Both the position numbers and the translations under genes were made by a program. DNA of 64,000 nt, taken from NCBI RefSeq assembly GCF_003390845.1, contig NZ_QMEK01000004.1, positions 1-64,000 of the forward strand, given 5' to 3'. The DNA is from Tropicimonas sp. IMCC34043. Its GTDB lineage: Bacteria; Pseudomonadota; Alphaproteobacteria; Rhodobacterales; Rhodobacteraceae. A model generated the notes under the pieces. It had not been told where the DNA came from. It made no database searches and saw nothing but the letters and a program-made list of their open reading frames with translations. This document shows positions 36,644 through 47,348 of the stretch, one piece after another (position 1 is the first letter of the stretch; each line of letters starts with the position of its first letter).

Positions 36644-37846
36644 ATGGCGATGAACGATCCCGCCCTCCCCGAAACCGCGCCCGCAGGCAAGCGGCCCGAG
36701 GTCATGGTCCCGGCGGCGCCGCGGCGCAAACGCTTCACGCTGTCGCCGCTGAACCAGCGGCGCTGGCGCAATTTCAAGCGCAATCGCCGGGCCTATTGGT
36801 CGCTCGGGATCTTTGCGGTGATCTTCGTGCTGTCGCTGTTTGCCGAATACATCGCCAACGACCGGCCGATCGCGATCAATTTCCGCGGCGAGATGTATTT
36901 CCCGATCCACCGCTTCTATCCCGAAACCGCCTTTGGCGGCGATTTCCCGACCGAGGCGGTCTATCGCGACATTGAGGTCAAGTGCCTGATCGTGACGGGC
37001 GGGATCGTCGATTGCTTTGACGATCCCGACACGATCATCGACGAGGTGCGGAACGGTGCGACCGAGATCAACGGCGAAGCGGTCGTGCGCGGCTGGATGA
37101 TCTGGCCGATCATTCCGTTCAGCTACAACACGCCCAACACGCTTGGCCAGCCGGCCCCGTCGCCGCCCGATTCCGTGCATTGGCTGGGCACCGACGACGC
37201 GACCCGCGATGTGCTGGCACGGGTGATCTATGGCTTCCGGCTGTCGATCCTGTTCACGCTGATCGTGACCGTCCTTGCCTCGGTCATCGGCGTCGTCGCG
37301 GGGGCCGTGCAGGGGTTCTTTGGCGGCTGGGTCGACCTGACATTCCAGCGCTTCATCGAGATCTGGGTGTCGACGCCCTCGCTTTACATCATCATCATCA
37401 TGTTCGCGATCCTCGGGCGAAGTTTCTGGCTGCTGGTGTTCCTGACCGTGCTGTTCGGCTGGCCGGCGCTGGTGGGCGTGGTGCGGGCAGAGTTCCTGCG
37501 GGCGCGCAACTTCGAATATGTCCGGGCGGCGCGCGCGCTCGGCGTCTCGAACGGCAAGATCATGTTCCGCCACATGCTGCCGAACGCCATGGTGGCGACC
37601 CTGACCATGCTGCCCTTCATCGTCACCGGCACCATCGGATCGCTCGCCTCGCTGGATTTTCTGGGCTTCGGGCTGCCATCCTCGGCGCCATCGCTGGGCG
37701 AACTGACGCTGCAGGCCAAGCAGAACCTGCAGGCGCCATGGCTTGGCTTCACCGCCTTTTTCGTCTTTGCGATCATGCTGTCGCTGCTGGTGTTCATCTT
37801 CGAGGGCATCCGCGATGCCTTTGACCCGAGAAAGACCTTTCAGTGA
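36644..37846 (+). CDS. yejE: Peptide-type ABC importer permease
   Basis: The 400-residue DppC/YejE-type permease has an N-terminal cytoplasmic extension, a first helix (YWSLGIFAVIFVLSLFAEYI) and a large periplasmic insert. WLGTDDATRDVLARVIYGFR and the EAA loop in YVRAARALGVSNGKIMFRHM follow. It pairs with YejB to form the membrane channel. The ATG at 36644 follows the yejB stop by 1 base. Confidence 0.93.
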   Translation: MAMNDPALPETAPAGKRPEVMVPAAPRRKRFTLSPLNQRRWRNFKRNRRAYWSLGIFAVIFVLSLFAEYIANDRPIAINFRGEMYFPIHRFYPETAFGGDFPTEAVYRDIEVKCLIVTGGIVDCFDDPDTIIDEVRNGATEINGEAVVRGWMIWPIIPFSYNTPNTLGQPAPSPPDSVHWLGTDDATRDVLARVIYGFRLSILFTLIVTVLASVIGVVAGAVQGFFGGWVDLTFQRFIEIWVSTPSLYIIIIMFAILGRSFWLLVFLTVLFGWPALVGVVRAEFLRARNFEYVRAARALGVSNGKIMFRHMLPNAMVATLTMLPFIVTGTIGSLASLDFLGFGLPSSAPSLGELTLQAKQNLQAPWLGFTAFFVFAIMLSLLVFIFEGIRDAFDPRKTFQ

Positions 37847-37871
37847 TGGCGCCGATGACAGTGGCAGGGAC

Positions 37872-37950
37872 GGGGGGCTGTCTGCCCCCCGCCGCGCCCC
37901 GAGGGGCGCGCGCCCCGAGGATATTTTCCAACAGAAGAAATCCGGGCATC
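37872..37950. repeat. GC hairpins plus repeat-like motif between yejE and yejF
   Basis: Two hairpins stand side by side: GGGGGG/CCCCCC (37872-37890) and GCGCCCC/GGGGCGC (about 37894-37910). They are followed by a CCGAGGATATTTTCCAACAGAA stretch, split here as CCGAGGATATTTT then CCAACAGAA. Similar intergenic elements are, from memory, dispersed in Rhodobacterales genomes. In this operon the element could lower downstream expression or stabilise upstream mRNA. No second copy was seen in the window. Confidence 0.45.
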
Positions 37951-37963
37951 GGGGGAGCGGCGC

Positions 37964-39580
37964 ATGGCTGAGCAGACCCTTCTGACAGTGCGCGACCTGC
38001 GCGTGTCCTTCCGCCAGGACGGACGGGACATTCCGGCGGTGAAGGGCGTGTCGTTCGAGATCGCGAAGGGGGAAACTGTGGCGCTGGTGGGCGAGTCCGG
38101 TTCGGGCAAGTCGGTGACCGCGCTGTCGACCGTGTCGCTGCTGGGCGACAACGCGACGATCACGGGCTCCATCGACTACAGGGGCCGGCAGATGGTGGGC
38201 GCGGCGGAGAAGGATCTGCTGGCGGTGCGCGGCAACGACATCAGTTTCATCTTCCAGGAACCGATGACCTCGCTCAATCCGCTGCACACGCTCGAGCGCC
38301 AGTTGACCGAGTCGATCGCGCTTCACCAGGGTCTGGTCGGCGCCCCGGCACGGGTTCGGGTGCTGGAGCTGTTGACCAAGGTCGGGATCCGCGATCCCGA
38401 GAGCCGGCTCGACGCCTATCCGCACCAGTTGTCGGGCGGTCAGCGGCAGCGGGTGATGATCGCCATGGCGCTGGCCAACGGTCCAGATCTGCTGATCGCG
38501 GACGAGCCGACGACCGCGCTCGACGTCACGATCCAGGCGCAGATCCTCGAACTGCTGAAGCAATTGAAGGATGCCGAGGGGATGAGCCTTTTGTTCATCA
38601 CCCACGATCTTGGCATCGTGCGGCGGATCGCCGACCGGGTCTGTGTGATGAAGGATGGCGAGATCGTCGAGTCGGGTCCGGCGGACGAGATCTTTGCCAA
38701 CCCGCAGCATGCCTATACCAGAAAGCTGCTCGAGGCCGAGCCCGAGGGGATCATGGCCCCGCTCGAAGGCGACCCCGAAGAGATCGTGGCGACGGATGCC
38801 TTGCGGATCTGGTTCCCGATCCAGCGCGGGTTCCTGCGCAAGACCGTCGGCTACGTGAAGGCCGTGAACGACGCCACGCTGTCGGTCCGTGCCGGCGAAA
38901 CGCTCGGGATCGTCGGCGAGAGCGGGTCGGGCAAGACCACGCTGGCGCTTGCCATCATGCGGCTGATCGCGTCCGAAGGGCCGATCGTGTTCATGGGCGA
39001 GGATGTGCAGGGCCAGTCGCAGCGGGCGCTGCGCGACCTGCGCCGGCACATGCAGATCGTGTTTCAGGATCCCTATGGCAGCCTTTCGCCGCGGATGACG
39101 GTCGAACAGATCATTGCCGAGGGTCTGGGGGTGCACCGCGTCGACCGGACCCGCGGCCCGCGCGAACTGGTGGCCGAGATCATGGTCGAGGTCGGGCTCG
39201 ATCCCTTGACGATGGACCGCTATCCCCACGAGTTCTCGGGCGGTCAGCGCCAGCGGATCGCGATTGCGCGGGCGATGATCCTGCGGCCGCGGCTCGTCGT
39301 GCTCGACGAGCCGACATCGGCGCTCGACATGACCGTGCAGGTGCAGATCGTCGATCTGCTGCGGCGGCTGCAGGCGCGCTATGGGCTCGCCTATCTGTTC
39401 ATCAGCCACGATCTGCGCGTGGTCCGGGCGCTGAGCCACAAGGTCATCGTGATGCGGAACGGCGATATCGTCGAAAGCGGGACCGCAGTCGAGATCTTCC
39501 GGAACCCGCGCAGCGACTATACCCGCGAGTTGATGGCGGCGGCGTTCAATCTGGGCGAGGCGCTGCCAGAGACCGCGTAG
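37964..39580 (+). CDS. yejF: Peptide-type ABC importer, fused ATP-binding protein
   Basis: This 538-residue protein has two complete ABC domains in tandem. Each has a Walker A (GESGSGKSV and GESGSGKTT), a signature (LSGGQRQR and FSGGQRQR) and a Walker B ([12 protein letters not shown] and [12 protein letters not shown]). The DppD-DppF fusion is the normal form of YejF. It is separated from yejE by 117 bases with strong hairpins. Last gene of the importer. Confidence 0.94.
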   Translation: MAEQTLLTVRDLRVSFRQDGRDIPAVKGVSFEIAKGETVALVGESGSGKSVTALSTVSLLGDNATITGSIDYRGRQMVGAAEKDLLAVRGNDISFIFQEPMTSLNPLHTLERQLTESIALHQGLVGAPARVRVLELLTKVGIRDPESRLDAYPHQLSGGQRQRVMIAMALANGPDLLIADEPTTALDVTIQAQILELLKQLKDAEGMSLLFITHDLGIVRRIADRVCVMKDGEIVESGPADEIFANPQHAYTRKLLEAEPEGIMAPLEGDPEEIVATDALRIWFPIQRGFLRKTVGYVKAVNDATLSVRAGETLGIVGESGSGKTTLALAIMRLIASEGPIVFMGEDVQGQSQRALRDLRRHMQIVFQDPYGSLSPRMTVEQIIAEGLGVHRVDRTRGPRELVAEIMVEVGLDPLTMDRYPHEFSGGQRQRIAIARAMILRPRLVVLDEPTSALDMTVQVQIVDLLRRLQARYGLAYLFISHDLRVVRALSHKVIVMRNGDIVESGTAVEIFRNPRSDYTRELMAAAFNLGEALPETA

Positions 39581-39759
39581 ACGGCCGGGTCCCTGCGGCA
39601 GGCCGTAACAAAGCCCCGGATGGGGCCAGATTGTTCGAGAATCGTGGGGATTGGACGGTCAGCCGTCGCTATGACCCCGGCAAGATTAACTATTTTTAAT
39701 GAAACTCTTTGAACTGCCCGGCTGGATCCGGCAGGTTGATCTCAGGTGAACGGTCCTGG

Positions 39760-39778
39760 TCCGGACGATATGTCCGGA
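39760..39778. promoter_or_regulatory. Inverted repeat upstream of the VPLPA-CTERM gene
   Basis: TCCGGAC-GATAT-GTCCGGA has perfect 7-base arms and a 5-base spacer, 73 bases before the start codon. The position suits an operator or a leader hairpin. The preceding AT-rich patch (about 39685-39712, containing CTATTTTTAATGAAA) is the likeliest promoter. Confidence 0.45.
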
Positions 39779-39851
39779 TCCTGCTGTCGAAGCGCAGCAC
39801 GAGAGAGATGACCCCCGAAAGCGGGTGGTCCCCCGGACAACGGAGTATCAG

Positions 39852-40412
39852 ATGAAATTCATTAAATCGGCTGCGGTCGCCGCAGCGGCCACTATCTTTT
39901 CCATGGGCGCCGCCAATGCGCTGACCTATGCGACCGCGGTCGACTGGAATCCTGGCGCCGGTGCCGGAACGCCGGGCCGGTCGGACATTGCGAATGCGCT
40001 TGGCGCGACCGACGGCAGCTTTCTGTCGCTCGGCCTTGGCGGTACGGCGATCTTCGAATTCGGCACCGACTTCACCTCTCCGGGGGCGGTGGTCGAGGTG
40101 ACCTTCGGCAATGTCGGCGGCTATCCGGAATCGGTCGCTGTCTTTGTCGGCAACAGCTACAACAATTATGGCGATGTGCTGTCCTGGCAGAGCGCGGGCG
40201 TGCTGTCGAATGCCGATGCCCAGTCGGGCGGCGCCATCGCCTTCAGCGGCAACTGGAAGTACCTGGCGCTGGTCGACACCACAAGCGGCGGGCCCAGCAC
40301 CGATGGCTTCGATGTCGATTCGGTCGGCGTCTCGGCGGTGCCGCTGCCGGCCGGCGGGCTGCTGCTGCTGTCGGGCCTCGGCATTGCGGCGTTGCGCCGC
40401 CGCCGCAAGTGA
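39852..40412 (+). CDS. Secreted VPLPA-CTERM sorting-domain protein
   Basis: The 186-residue protein has an N-terminal signal peptide (cleavage near AANA) and a body rich in Gly, Ser and Asp. Its C-terminal tripartite sorting signal is VPLPAGGLLLLSGLGIAAL followed by RRRRK. That tail defines the VPLPA-CTERM group, the Rhodobacterales form of PEP-CTERM proteins handled by exosortases. No exosortase is in the window. The body has no recognisable enzyme motif; such proteins usually end up on the cell surface or in the extracellular matrix. The ATG at 39852 has GGAG upstream. A monocistronic unit bounded by its own terminator. Confidence 0.88.
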   Translation: MKFIKSAAVAAAATIFSMGAANALTYATAVDWNPGAGAGTPGRSDIANALGATDGSFLSLGLGGTAIFEFGTDFTSPGAVVEVTFGNVGGYPESVAVFVGNSYNNYGDVLSWQSAGVLSNADAQSGGAIAFSGNWKYLALVDTTSGGPSTDGFDVDSVGVSAVPLPAGGLLLLSGLGIAALRRRRK

Positions 40413-40437
40413 CCTGCGAGCGGACCTGAACGAAGAC

Positions 40438-40471
40438 GACCCGGCGGAGCCCTCCGCCGGGTCGGTTCTTT
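40438..40471 (+). terminator. Rho-independent terminator
   Basis: The perfect 11-base stem GACCCGGCGGA/TCCGCCGGGTC with loop GCCC is followed by GGTTCTTT. It lies 26 bases after the VPLPA-CTERM stop and before the convergent hemN stop. The T-tract is on the plus side, so it mainly ends the plus-strand transcript. Confidence 0.88.
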
Positions 40472-40495
40472 CAGCGATGGCGCGATGTCGCGCGA

Positions 40496-41851
40496 TCAGA
40501 TGGCGTGGCTGTGGCCCATCTGGGCCATCTCGTAGCTGTCGAAGCTGCGCGCGATCATCCGGGTCAGCGGTCGGCCTTCGGGCGGGATTTCGAACCCTTC
40601 GGCGGTGATCTGGACGAAGTCGCCGAAGCGCTGCCGGACATCGCAGAACATTCCGTCAAGCCGGTCGCCGGTGATGTCGAAATCGCGCAGGATCTCGGCC
40701 CTGTCGATGCGGAAGTCGCACATCAGCGCCTCGATCAGCCTTGCCCGCATCAGATCTTCGCCGGCGAAGGTGTGGCCGCGTCCGGTGGCGAACCGTCCCT
40801 CGCGGACCTCGCGGGTATAGTCGCCGGTGCCCGATAGGTTCTGCGCATAGCCTTGCGGGAAGCGCGATATCGCCGAGGCGCCCAGCCCGATCAGCGCCGG
40901 CGCCGGATCGACGGTATAGCCCTGGAAGTTGCGCCGCAGCGTGCCCTCGCGGGCCGCCGTTGCCATGCTGTCGCCGGACCGTGCGAAATGGTCGATGCCG
41001 ATCTCGTCATAGCCGTCCCACAGCAGCAGCCTGCGCGCGGTGTCGAACAGGTGCAGCCGCTCTTGCGGGGTCGGAAGGGCATCCGACGGGATCAGGGTCT
41101 GGCGTCGCGCCATCCAGGGAACATGGGCATAGCCATAAAGCGCCACCCGGTCGGGAGAGAGCGACAGCAGCTTCTGCGCGCTTTCCGTGATTCGGGCCCG
41201 GCTCTGCTGTGGCAGGCCGTAGAGGATGTCGACATTGAGGCTGTTGACGCCGCGGGCGCGGATCCCGTCGACGGCGGCCTGCGTCACTTCGAAGCTCTGT
41301 TCGCGGCCGATGACCTTCTGGATCTCGGGGTCGAAATCCTGAACGCCGATCGACGCACGGGTGATGCCCGCCGCAGCCAGCGCGTCCAGTCGCTCGTCGT
41401 CGATCTCGTTCGGGTCGATCTCGACCGAGAACTCGCCGCCCGGTGCCATCGGCAGATTCGACAGAATCGTGTTGGCGAGATCGGTCATCATGCCGGCATC
41501 AAGAAGCGTCGGCGTGCCGCCGCCCCAGTGCAGTGCAGACAGCCTGACCCCTGACGGCAGCTGCGAAACAAGCAGATCGATCTCTGCCTTCAGGGTCTCG
41601 AGATAGGCCGCGACCGGCTTCAGGCTGGAAGTACCCTGGGTTCGACAAGCGCAGAACCAGCAGAGTCTTCTACAAAACGGAATATGTATATAGAGTGACA
41701 CATCCGAATCGTCCGGCAGGGACTTGACCCAGCCGGCGAATTGGTTCGGTCCCACATCGTTGGCGAAGTGCGGCGCCGTGGGATAGCTGGTGTAGCGTGG
41801 CACCCGGGCGTCGAACAGTCCGAGCTTCGCGAGTTGTTCTTCAGTGTTCAT
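40496..41851 (-). CDS. hemN: Oxygen-independent coproporphyrinogen III oxidase
   Basis: The 451-residue radical-SAM enzyme begins GLFDARVPRYTSYPTAPHF. It has the iron-sulfur motif CRRLCWFCAC (C-x3-C-x2-C plus the HemN-specific next Cys), GGGTPTLL, and the HemN C-terminal domain. It decarboxylates coproporphyrinogen III without oxygen, complementing hemF. The FNR box at 41887-41900 is centred 42 bases upstream of the ATG, so activation by FnrL at low oxygen is expected. With that spacing the mRNA would start at or within a few bases of the start codon. Confidence 0.96.
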   Translation of the reverse strand: MNTEEQLAKLGLFDARVPRYTSYPTAPHFANDVGPNQFAGWVKSLPDDSDVSLYIHIPFCRRLCWFCACRTQGTSSLKPVAAYLETLKAEIDLLVSQLPSGVRLSALHWGGGTPTLLDAGMMTDLANTILSNLPMAPGGEFSVEIDPNEIDDERLDALAAAGITRASIGVQDFDPEIQKVIGREQSFEVTQAAVDGIRARGVNSLNVDILYGLPQQSRARITESAQKLLSLSPDRVALYGYAHVPWMARRQTLIPSDALPTPQERLHLFDTARRLLLWDGYDEIGIDHFARSGDSMATAAREGTLRRNFQGYTVDPAPALIGLGASAISRFPQGYAQNLSGTGDYTREVREGRFATGRGHTFAGEDLMRARLIEALMCDFRIDRAEILRDFDITGDRLDGMFCDVRQRFGDFVQITAEGFEIPPEGRPLTRMIARSFDSYEMAQMGHSHAI

Positions 41852-41886
41852 GCGCCTACATTTATTGTGCGGAAGCTTAGGGGACC

Positions 41887-41900
41887 TTGATTGAGATCAA
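41887..41900. promoter_or_regulatory. FNR box shared by hemN and fnrL
   Basis: TTGATTGAGATCAA is a perfect match to the FNR/FnrL consensus TTGAT-N4-ATCAA. Its centre lies about 42 bases upstream of the hemN ATG and about 21 bases upstream of the fnrL ATG. The first spacing suits class II activation of hemN; the second is so close that FnrL could block its own transcription or leader. Confidence 0.92.
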
Positions 41901-41914
41901 GAGGGCACATTCGG

Positions 41915-42661
41915 ATGGAGACGCCGGAGTTGGGAACGACACACGTGGAGTGTGAGGAATGTCCGATTCGGCATCGTGCAGTCTGTGCCCGATGCGATGA
42001 CAGGGAACTCGGGCTTCTTGAGGAAATCAAGTACTACCGCAGCTTCGACGCGGGGCAGACCATTGCCTGGACCGGCGACAAGCTCGATTTTGTTGCCTCG
42101 GTGGTCAGTGGCATCGCAACGCTCAGCCAGACGCTGGAGGACGGCCGCACCCAAATGGTCGGCCTGCTGCTGCCGTCGGATTTCATGGGGCGGCCCGGGC
42201 GCGAGACGGCTGCCTATGACGTGACCGCGACGACCGAGGTCGTGATGTGCTGTTTCCGCCGCCGACCCTTTGAAGAACTGATGAACCGGACCCCGCACAT
42301 TGCCCATCGCCTGCTCGAGATGACGCTGGACGAGCTGGACGCGGCGCGGGAATGGATGCTGTTGCTTGGCCGAAAGACCGCGCGCGAGAAAATGGCGAGC
42401 CTGCTTGCGATCATCGCCCGGCGCGACGCGGCGCTGAGGCCGACGACCATGGGGCGGACGCTGGAGTTCGATCTGCCGCTGACCCGCGAGGCGATGGCCG
42501 ATTATCTCGGGCTGACGCTGGAAACGGTGAGCCGCCAGGTTTCGGCGCTGAAACGCGAGGGCGTCATCTCGCTGGAGGGCAAGCGTCACATCTGCGTGCC
42601 CGATTTCGACCGGCTGCTGGTCGAGACCGGCGATGACGCCGACGGCGGGATGCTGGTCTAG
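41915..42661 (+). CDS. fnrL: FnrL, oxygen-sensing Crp/Fnr-family regulator
   Basis: The 248-residue regulator has N-terminal cysteines 13, 16, 24 and 27 (CEECPIRHRAVCARC) and a central CC pair (112-113), providing ligands for an oxygen-labile 4Fe-4S cluster. A cyclic-nucleotide-binding-like fold and a C-terminal HTH follow. Its recognition helix ETVSRQVSALK carries the Glu-x-x-Ser-Arg pattern that reads TTGAT. It should activate hemN, ccoNOQP and other boxes in this window when oxygen falls. The ATG at 41915 is used; an upstream in-frame start at 41891 would overlap the FNR box. Confidence 0.96.
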   Translation: METPELGTTHVECEECPIRHRAVCARCDDRELGLLEEIKYYRSFDAGQTIAWTGDKLDFVASVVSGIATLSQTLEDGRTQMVGLLLPSDFMGRPGRETAAYDVTATTEVVMCCFRRRPFEELMNRTPHIAHRLLEMTLDELDAAREWMLLLGRKTAREKMASLLAIIARRDAALRPTTMGRTLEFDLPLTREAMADYLGLTLETVSRQVSALKREGVISLEGKRHICVPDFDRLLVETGDDADGGMLV

Positions 42662-42722
42662 CCCCCGGGGATCGACTGCCGCTTCGCATCGAAACGGCAG
42701 TCGATATTGCAACATCACTCCA

Positions 42723-43859
42723 TTACCTGCCCGACGCCATTGTCGGGCGCCGTACGTACAGCGGCCGGATCAGGCGGCGCCAGGCAAGCGCGAGCCCGGT
42801 CCAGACCAGCACCGCGGCGGCAAGCGAGGCCAGTGCCGCGATGGCCTGTCCGACGACCCCATAGACCTCTCCGGTATGGACGAATCGCAACCAGATCCGC
42901 GCCCGCGTGGCCGGCGTCTGGTCGGCGATGCCTTTCTGGCCCAGCAGCGTGCCATCGGTCGCGGCGAAGGTCAGCGTGGTCTGGCGCGCGGGCTGGTGCC
43001 CGGTGCCGGTGTCGGCCATCACGGTGATCTTGTCGTCCCCGGCCTTTGGCAGGGTCAGGGTCAGCCGGTTCCAGTCCGGCACCTGGCTGGCGGCATTGTC
43101 GAGCGCGGCTTGCAGCCCGACACCGGGCGCAATCACGGCCGGCGCACCGCCGCCCGGGGCACCGCCAGGGCGCCCGCCACCGGCCGAGGCGGTCTCGCCA
43201 TAGGCGGCAAAAACCAGGCGGCTCGCCCAGGGATAGCTGATCACCACACCCGACAGCACGATCAGGACCAGCGGGATTGCGGCCCAGGAGGCCAGAACGT
43301 GATGCCAGTTGTAATCGCGCGCCTTGGCGTTCGGCAGTCCGTGGCGAAACAGGATCTGGTTGCGCAAAAGCCGCGCCTTCCAGGCACGCGGCCACCAAAG
43401 CACGACGCCCGATACCAGCAGGAACAGGAACAGCAGGTTCGCGGCGCCGGTGATCGCGCCGCCGGTTTGCCGATCAAACAGCGGCACCAGCCAGCGATGG
43501 ATCTGGGTGACGGCGCCGAAGAAGGCGTGGACCCCTTCCGGGCCAGCGCCGAGCGCGGCGCCGGTATAAGGGTCGAGCAGGATCTGCTCGCCGCGTCCCC
43601 AGCCCGCGGCTGCCGGTCGGGTCGCGTCGGCAGACAGGGTGAGCGTGCTTGCCTTGCCGCCAGATTCGGCCAGCGCGATGGCGCCAAGCGCCTCGGCCGG
43701 CAGCATTGCAGCGGCGGGCGTGACTTTGGGGTCGGCCCAGCGGGTGATCTGGGTCTCGAAGGCGAGGAGGGCGCCCGTCACCGACATCACCAGAATGACA
43801 AGACCTGCAGCCACCCCGGTGACGAGGTGGCTCCAGAAAACGACGCGGCGGATACGCAT
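42723..43859 (-). CDS. PepSY-domain inner-membrane protein
   Basis: This 378-residue PepSY_TM family protein has an N-terminal helix (VVFWSHLVTGVAAGLVILVMSVTG with ALLAFE after it). Large periplasmic PepSY regions follow, then HRWLVPLF, VVLWWPRAWK, and a C-terminal helix pair. Family members include FsrB/PiuB-type proteins linked to iron or reductase functions, but no specific role is visible. The ATG at 43859 is supported by ACGGAG upstream. A Gly/Pro-rich insert (SAGGGRPGGAPGGG) lies mid-protein. Its place between fnrL and usp suggests a membrane role in low-oxygen metabolism, but I saw no FNR box in front of it. Confidence 0.8.
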   Translation of the reverse strand: MRIRRVVFWSHLVTGVAAGLVILVMSVTGALLAFETQITRWADPKVTPAAAMLPAEALGAIALAESGGKASTLTLSADATRPAAAGWGRGEQILLDPYTGAALGAGPEGVHAFFGAVTQIHRWLVPLFDRQTGGAITGAANLLFLFLLVSGVVLWWPRAWKARLLRNQILFRHGLPNAKARDYNWHHVLASWAAIPLVLIVLSGVVISYPWASRLVFAAYGETASAGGGRPGGAPGGGAPAVIAPGVGLQAALDNAASQVPDWNRLTLTLPKAGDDKITVMADTGTGHQPARQTTLTFAATDGTLLGQKGIADQTPATRARIWLRFVHTGEVYGVVGQAIAALASLAAAVLVWTGLALAWRRLIRPLYVRRPTMASGR

Positions 43860-43936
43860 GAGATACTCCGTAAAAACCTGCAAGGGACGAGGCTCTTACG
43901 GTCGTGAGGCGGCGTTCCGTCGCCGCCGCGGCGGGA

Positions 43937-44773
43937 TCAGTGGCTCATCAGCACCGGAATTTGCGCGGCTTCCAGCATGTCGCGGGTCGCCCCGCCCATG
44001 ATCGCCTCGCGGAACCGGGAATGACCATAGGCGCCCATCACCAGCAGATCGGCCTGCTGATCCTCGCAATGCCGGGCGAGCACATCGGAGGTGCGCGGCA
44101 TGGTGCCCGCGATCACCGAGATCTCGGCCCGAATGCCATGGCGCGCCAACATCTGCGACAGCATCCCGCCCGGATCGGACCGGTCCGGGGCATGGCGCGG
44201 CGGATCGATGATGACGATGTTCGTGGCCTGGGCCTGTTGCAGCAAGGGCATCGCGCTGCGGATCGCATCCATCGCCTCGGCGCTCTGGTTCCAGGCCAGC
44301 ACCACCTTCTGCGGCCGGCCAAGGCTGACCCCGCGGGGCAGCACCAGCACCGGGACGTTGCCGGCAAAGAGCGCGGCCTCGACCACCGCTTCGTCGACGA
44401 TCCCGCGGTCGTCTCCATAGGGCTTGCTCAGCACCACGAGGTCCGAGAACCGGGCCCGGACACCGACCAGATTCTGGATTGTGCCGACCTGGGCAATGCC
44501 GGATTCGGTCGACGATCGGCAGTCGGATTTATCGAGCACGGCCCGCGCCGCGGATTCGATTGCCGAAGCTTCTTCACGCGCCCGGTCGAGCGTTGCCTGC
44601 TCGATCAGCGCATTTGTCCCGGCATAGTAGTAGCCAGGCGTCGAGTGGTCGATGCCAAGTGCGAGCACGTCGACATGGGCGTCCTGGGCCCGGGCCATGG
44701 CCAACGCGCCCTCCAAGGCGCTTTGGGACAGGTCCGGATTGGTGATCACTGTAAGTAAGGACTTGTACGCCAA
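43937..44773 (-). CDS. Universal stress protein with two Usp domains
   Basis: The 278-residue protein has two UspA-like units. The second carries the nucleotide-binding pattern LLVMGAYGHSRFREAIMGGAT (G-x2-G-x9-G-S/T type); the first is degenerate there. The start is placed at TTG 44773, giving MAYKSLLTVITNP with GGGAGG 8 bases upstream. No ATG lies near, and a longer frame to 44833 has no family similarity. It is divergent from ccoN across FNR-like boxes, an arrangement I recall from related bacteria. Confidence 0.88.
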   Translation of the reverse strand: MAYKSLLTVITNPDLSQSALEGALAMARAQDAHVDVLALGIDHSTPGYYYAGTNALIEQATLDRAREEASAIESAARAVLDKSDCRSSTESGIAQVGTIQNLVGVRARFSDLVVLSKPYGDDRGIVDEAVVEAALFAGNVPVLVLPRGVSLGRPQKVVLAWNQSAEAMDAIRSAMPLLQQAQATNIVIIDPPRHAPDRSDPGGMLSQMLARHGIRAEISVIAGTMPRTSDVLARHCEDQQADLLVMGAYGHSRFREAIMGGATRDMLEAAQIPVLMSH

Positions 44774-44832
44774 GGCTGTAGCCTCCCATTGGTCTTTCGT
44801 TGATACCGTAAATCTATAGCATTCGGGAGACA

Positions 44833-44846
44833 TTGACCTGTCTCAA
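44833..44846. promoter_or_regulatory. FNR-like box, usp-proximal
   Basis: TTGACCTGTCTCAA has an imperfect fit to TTGAT-N4-ATCAA (positions 5 and 10 differ). It lies 60 bases upstream of the usp TTG and 32 bases (three helical turns) from the next box. It may be a second, weaker FnrL site. Confidence 0.55.
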
Positions 44847-44864
44847 CCTGTTCCTGCGACGACA

Positions 44865-44878
44865 TTGACCTAGATCAA
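44865..44878. promoter_or_regulatory. FNR box upstream of ccoNOQP
   Basis: TTGACCTAGATCAA differs from the FNR consensus at one position. Its centre is about 101 bases upstream of the ccoN ATG. A TAACAT hexamer at 44895-44900 is a possible -10 box at about the spacing expected for class II activation. FnrL control of cbb3 oxidase is the usual arrangement in Rhodobacterales. Confidence 0.85.
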
Positions 44879-44972
44879 GGTGTTCCCCTACCCGTAACAT
44901 CACAAGCAACCAAGAAACGACGTGGGGGAATCCGCGCCCCCACTATGTTTAACTTCACTGTAGGGACAATAC

Positions 44973-46595
<1,623 letters not shown>

Positions 46596-46610
46596 GGGAG
46601 GGCACGACAA

Positions 46611-47336
46611 ATGGCTCTTATCGACAAACACAAGTTGATCGAGACCAACGCGACGCTGCTGCTCGCGTTGAGCTTCCTGGTGGTGACCATCGGCGGCATC
46701 GTCGAGATCGTGCCGCTGTTCTATCTGGAAAACACGATCGAGGATGTGGACGGCGTGCGTCCCTACTCCCCGCTCGAGCTGACCGGGCGGGACATCTTCG
46801 TGCGCGAAGGCTGCTATGTCTGCCACAGCCAGATGATCCGGCCGTTCCGCGACGAGGAAGAGCGCTATGGCCACTACTCGCTGGCGGCGGAGTCGATGTA
46901 TGACCATCCGTTCCAGTGGGGGTCAAAGCGGACCGGGCCGGATCTGGCACGGGTCGGCGGCCGGTATTCGGATGCCTGGCACGTGGATCACCTGACCGAC
47001 CCGCAGTCGGTTGTGCCGGAATCGGTGATGCCGAAATACGGCTTCCTGTTGCGGCAGCCGGTCAGCGACGAATACATCGTCGACGTGATGAAGACCAATC
47101 GCACGGTCGGCGTGCCCTATACCGACGAGATGCTCGAAAACGCGCGTGCGGACTTCGCCGCCCAGGCCGATCCGGACAGCGATTATGACGGGTTGCTGGC
47201 GCGCTATCCCAAAGCGGTGGTGAGCAACTTCGACGGTCAGCCCGGGATCAGCGAGATGGACGCACTTATCGCCTATCTGCAGATGCTTGGCACGCTCGTC
47301 GACTTCTCGACCTTCGAACCTGTCGCCAGCCGATAG
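46611..47336 (+). CDS. ccoO: cbb3-type cytochrome c oxidase subunit II (mono-haem)
   Basis: The 241-residue membrane-anchored cytochrome c has an N-terminal helix ([21 protein letters not shown]) and one CxxCH site in [21 protein letters not shown], the CcoO signature. A Met ligand region lies in [11 protein letters not shown]. It passes electrons from CcoP to CcoN. Its position and length are as expected for the operon. Confidence 0.97.
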   Translation: MALIDKHKLIETNATLLLALSFLVVTIGGIVEIVPLFYLENTIEDVDGVRPYSPLELTGRDIFVREGCYVCHSQMIRPFRDEEERYGHYSLAAESMYDHPFQWGSKRTGPDLARVGGRYSDAWHVDHLTDPQSVVPESVMPKYGFLLRQPVSDEYIVDVMKTNRTVGVPYTDEMLENARADFAAQADPDSDYDGLLARYPKAVVSNFDGQPGISEMDALIAYLQMLGTLVDFSTFEPVASR

Positions 47337-47348
47337 GGGCTGCATAGG

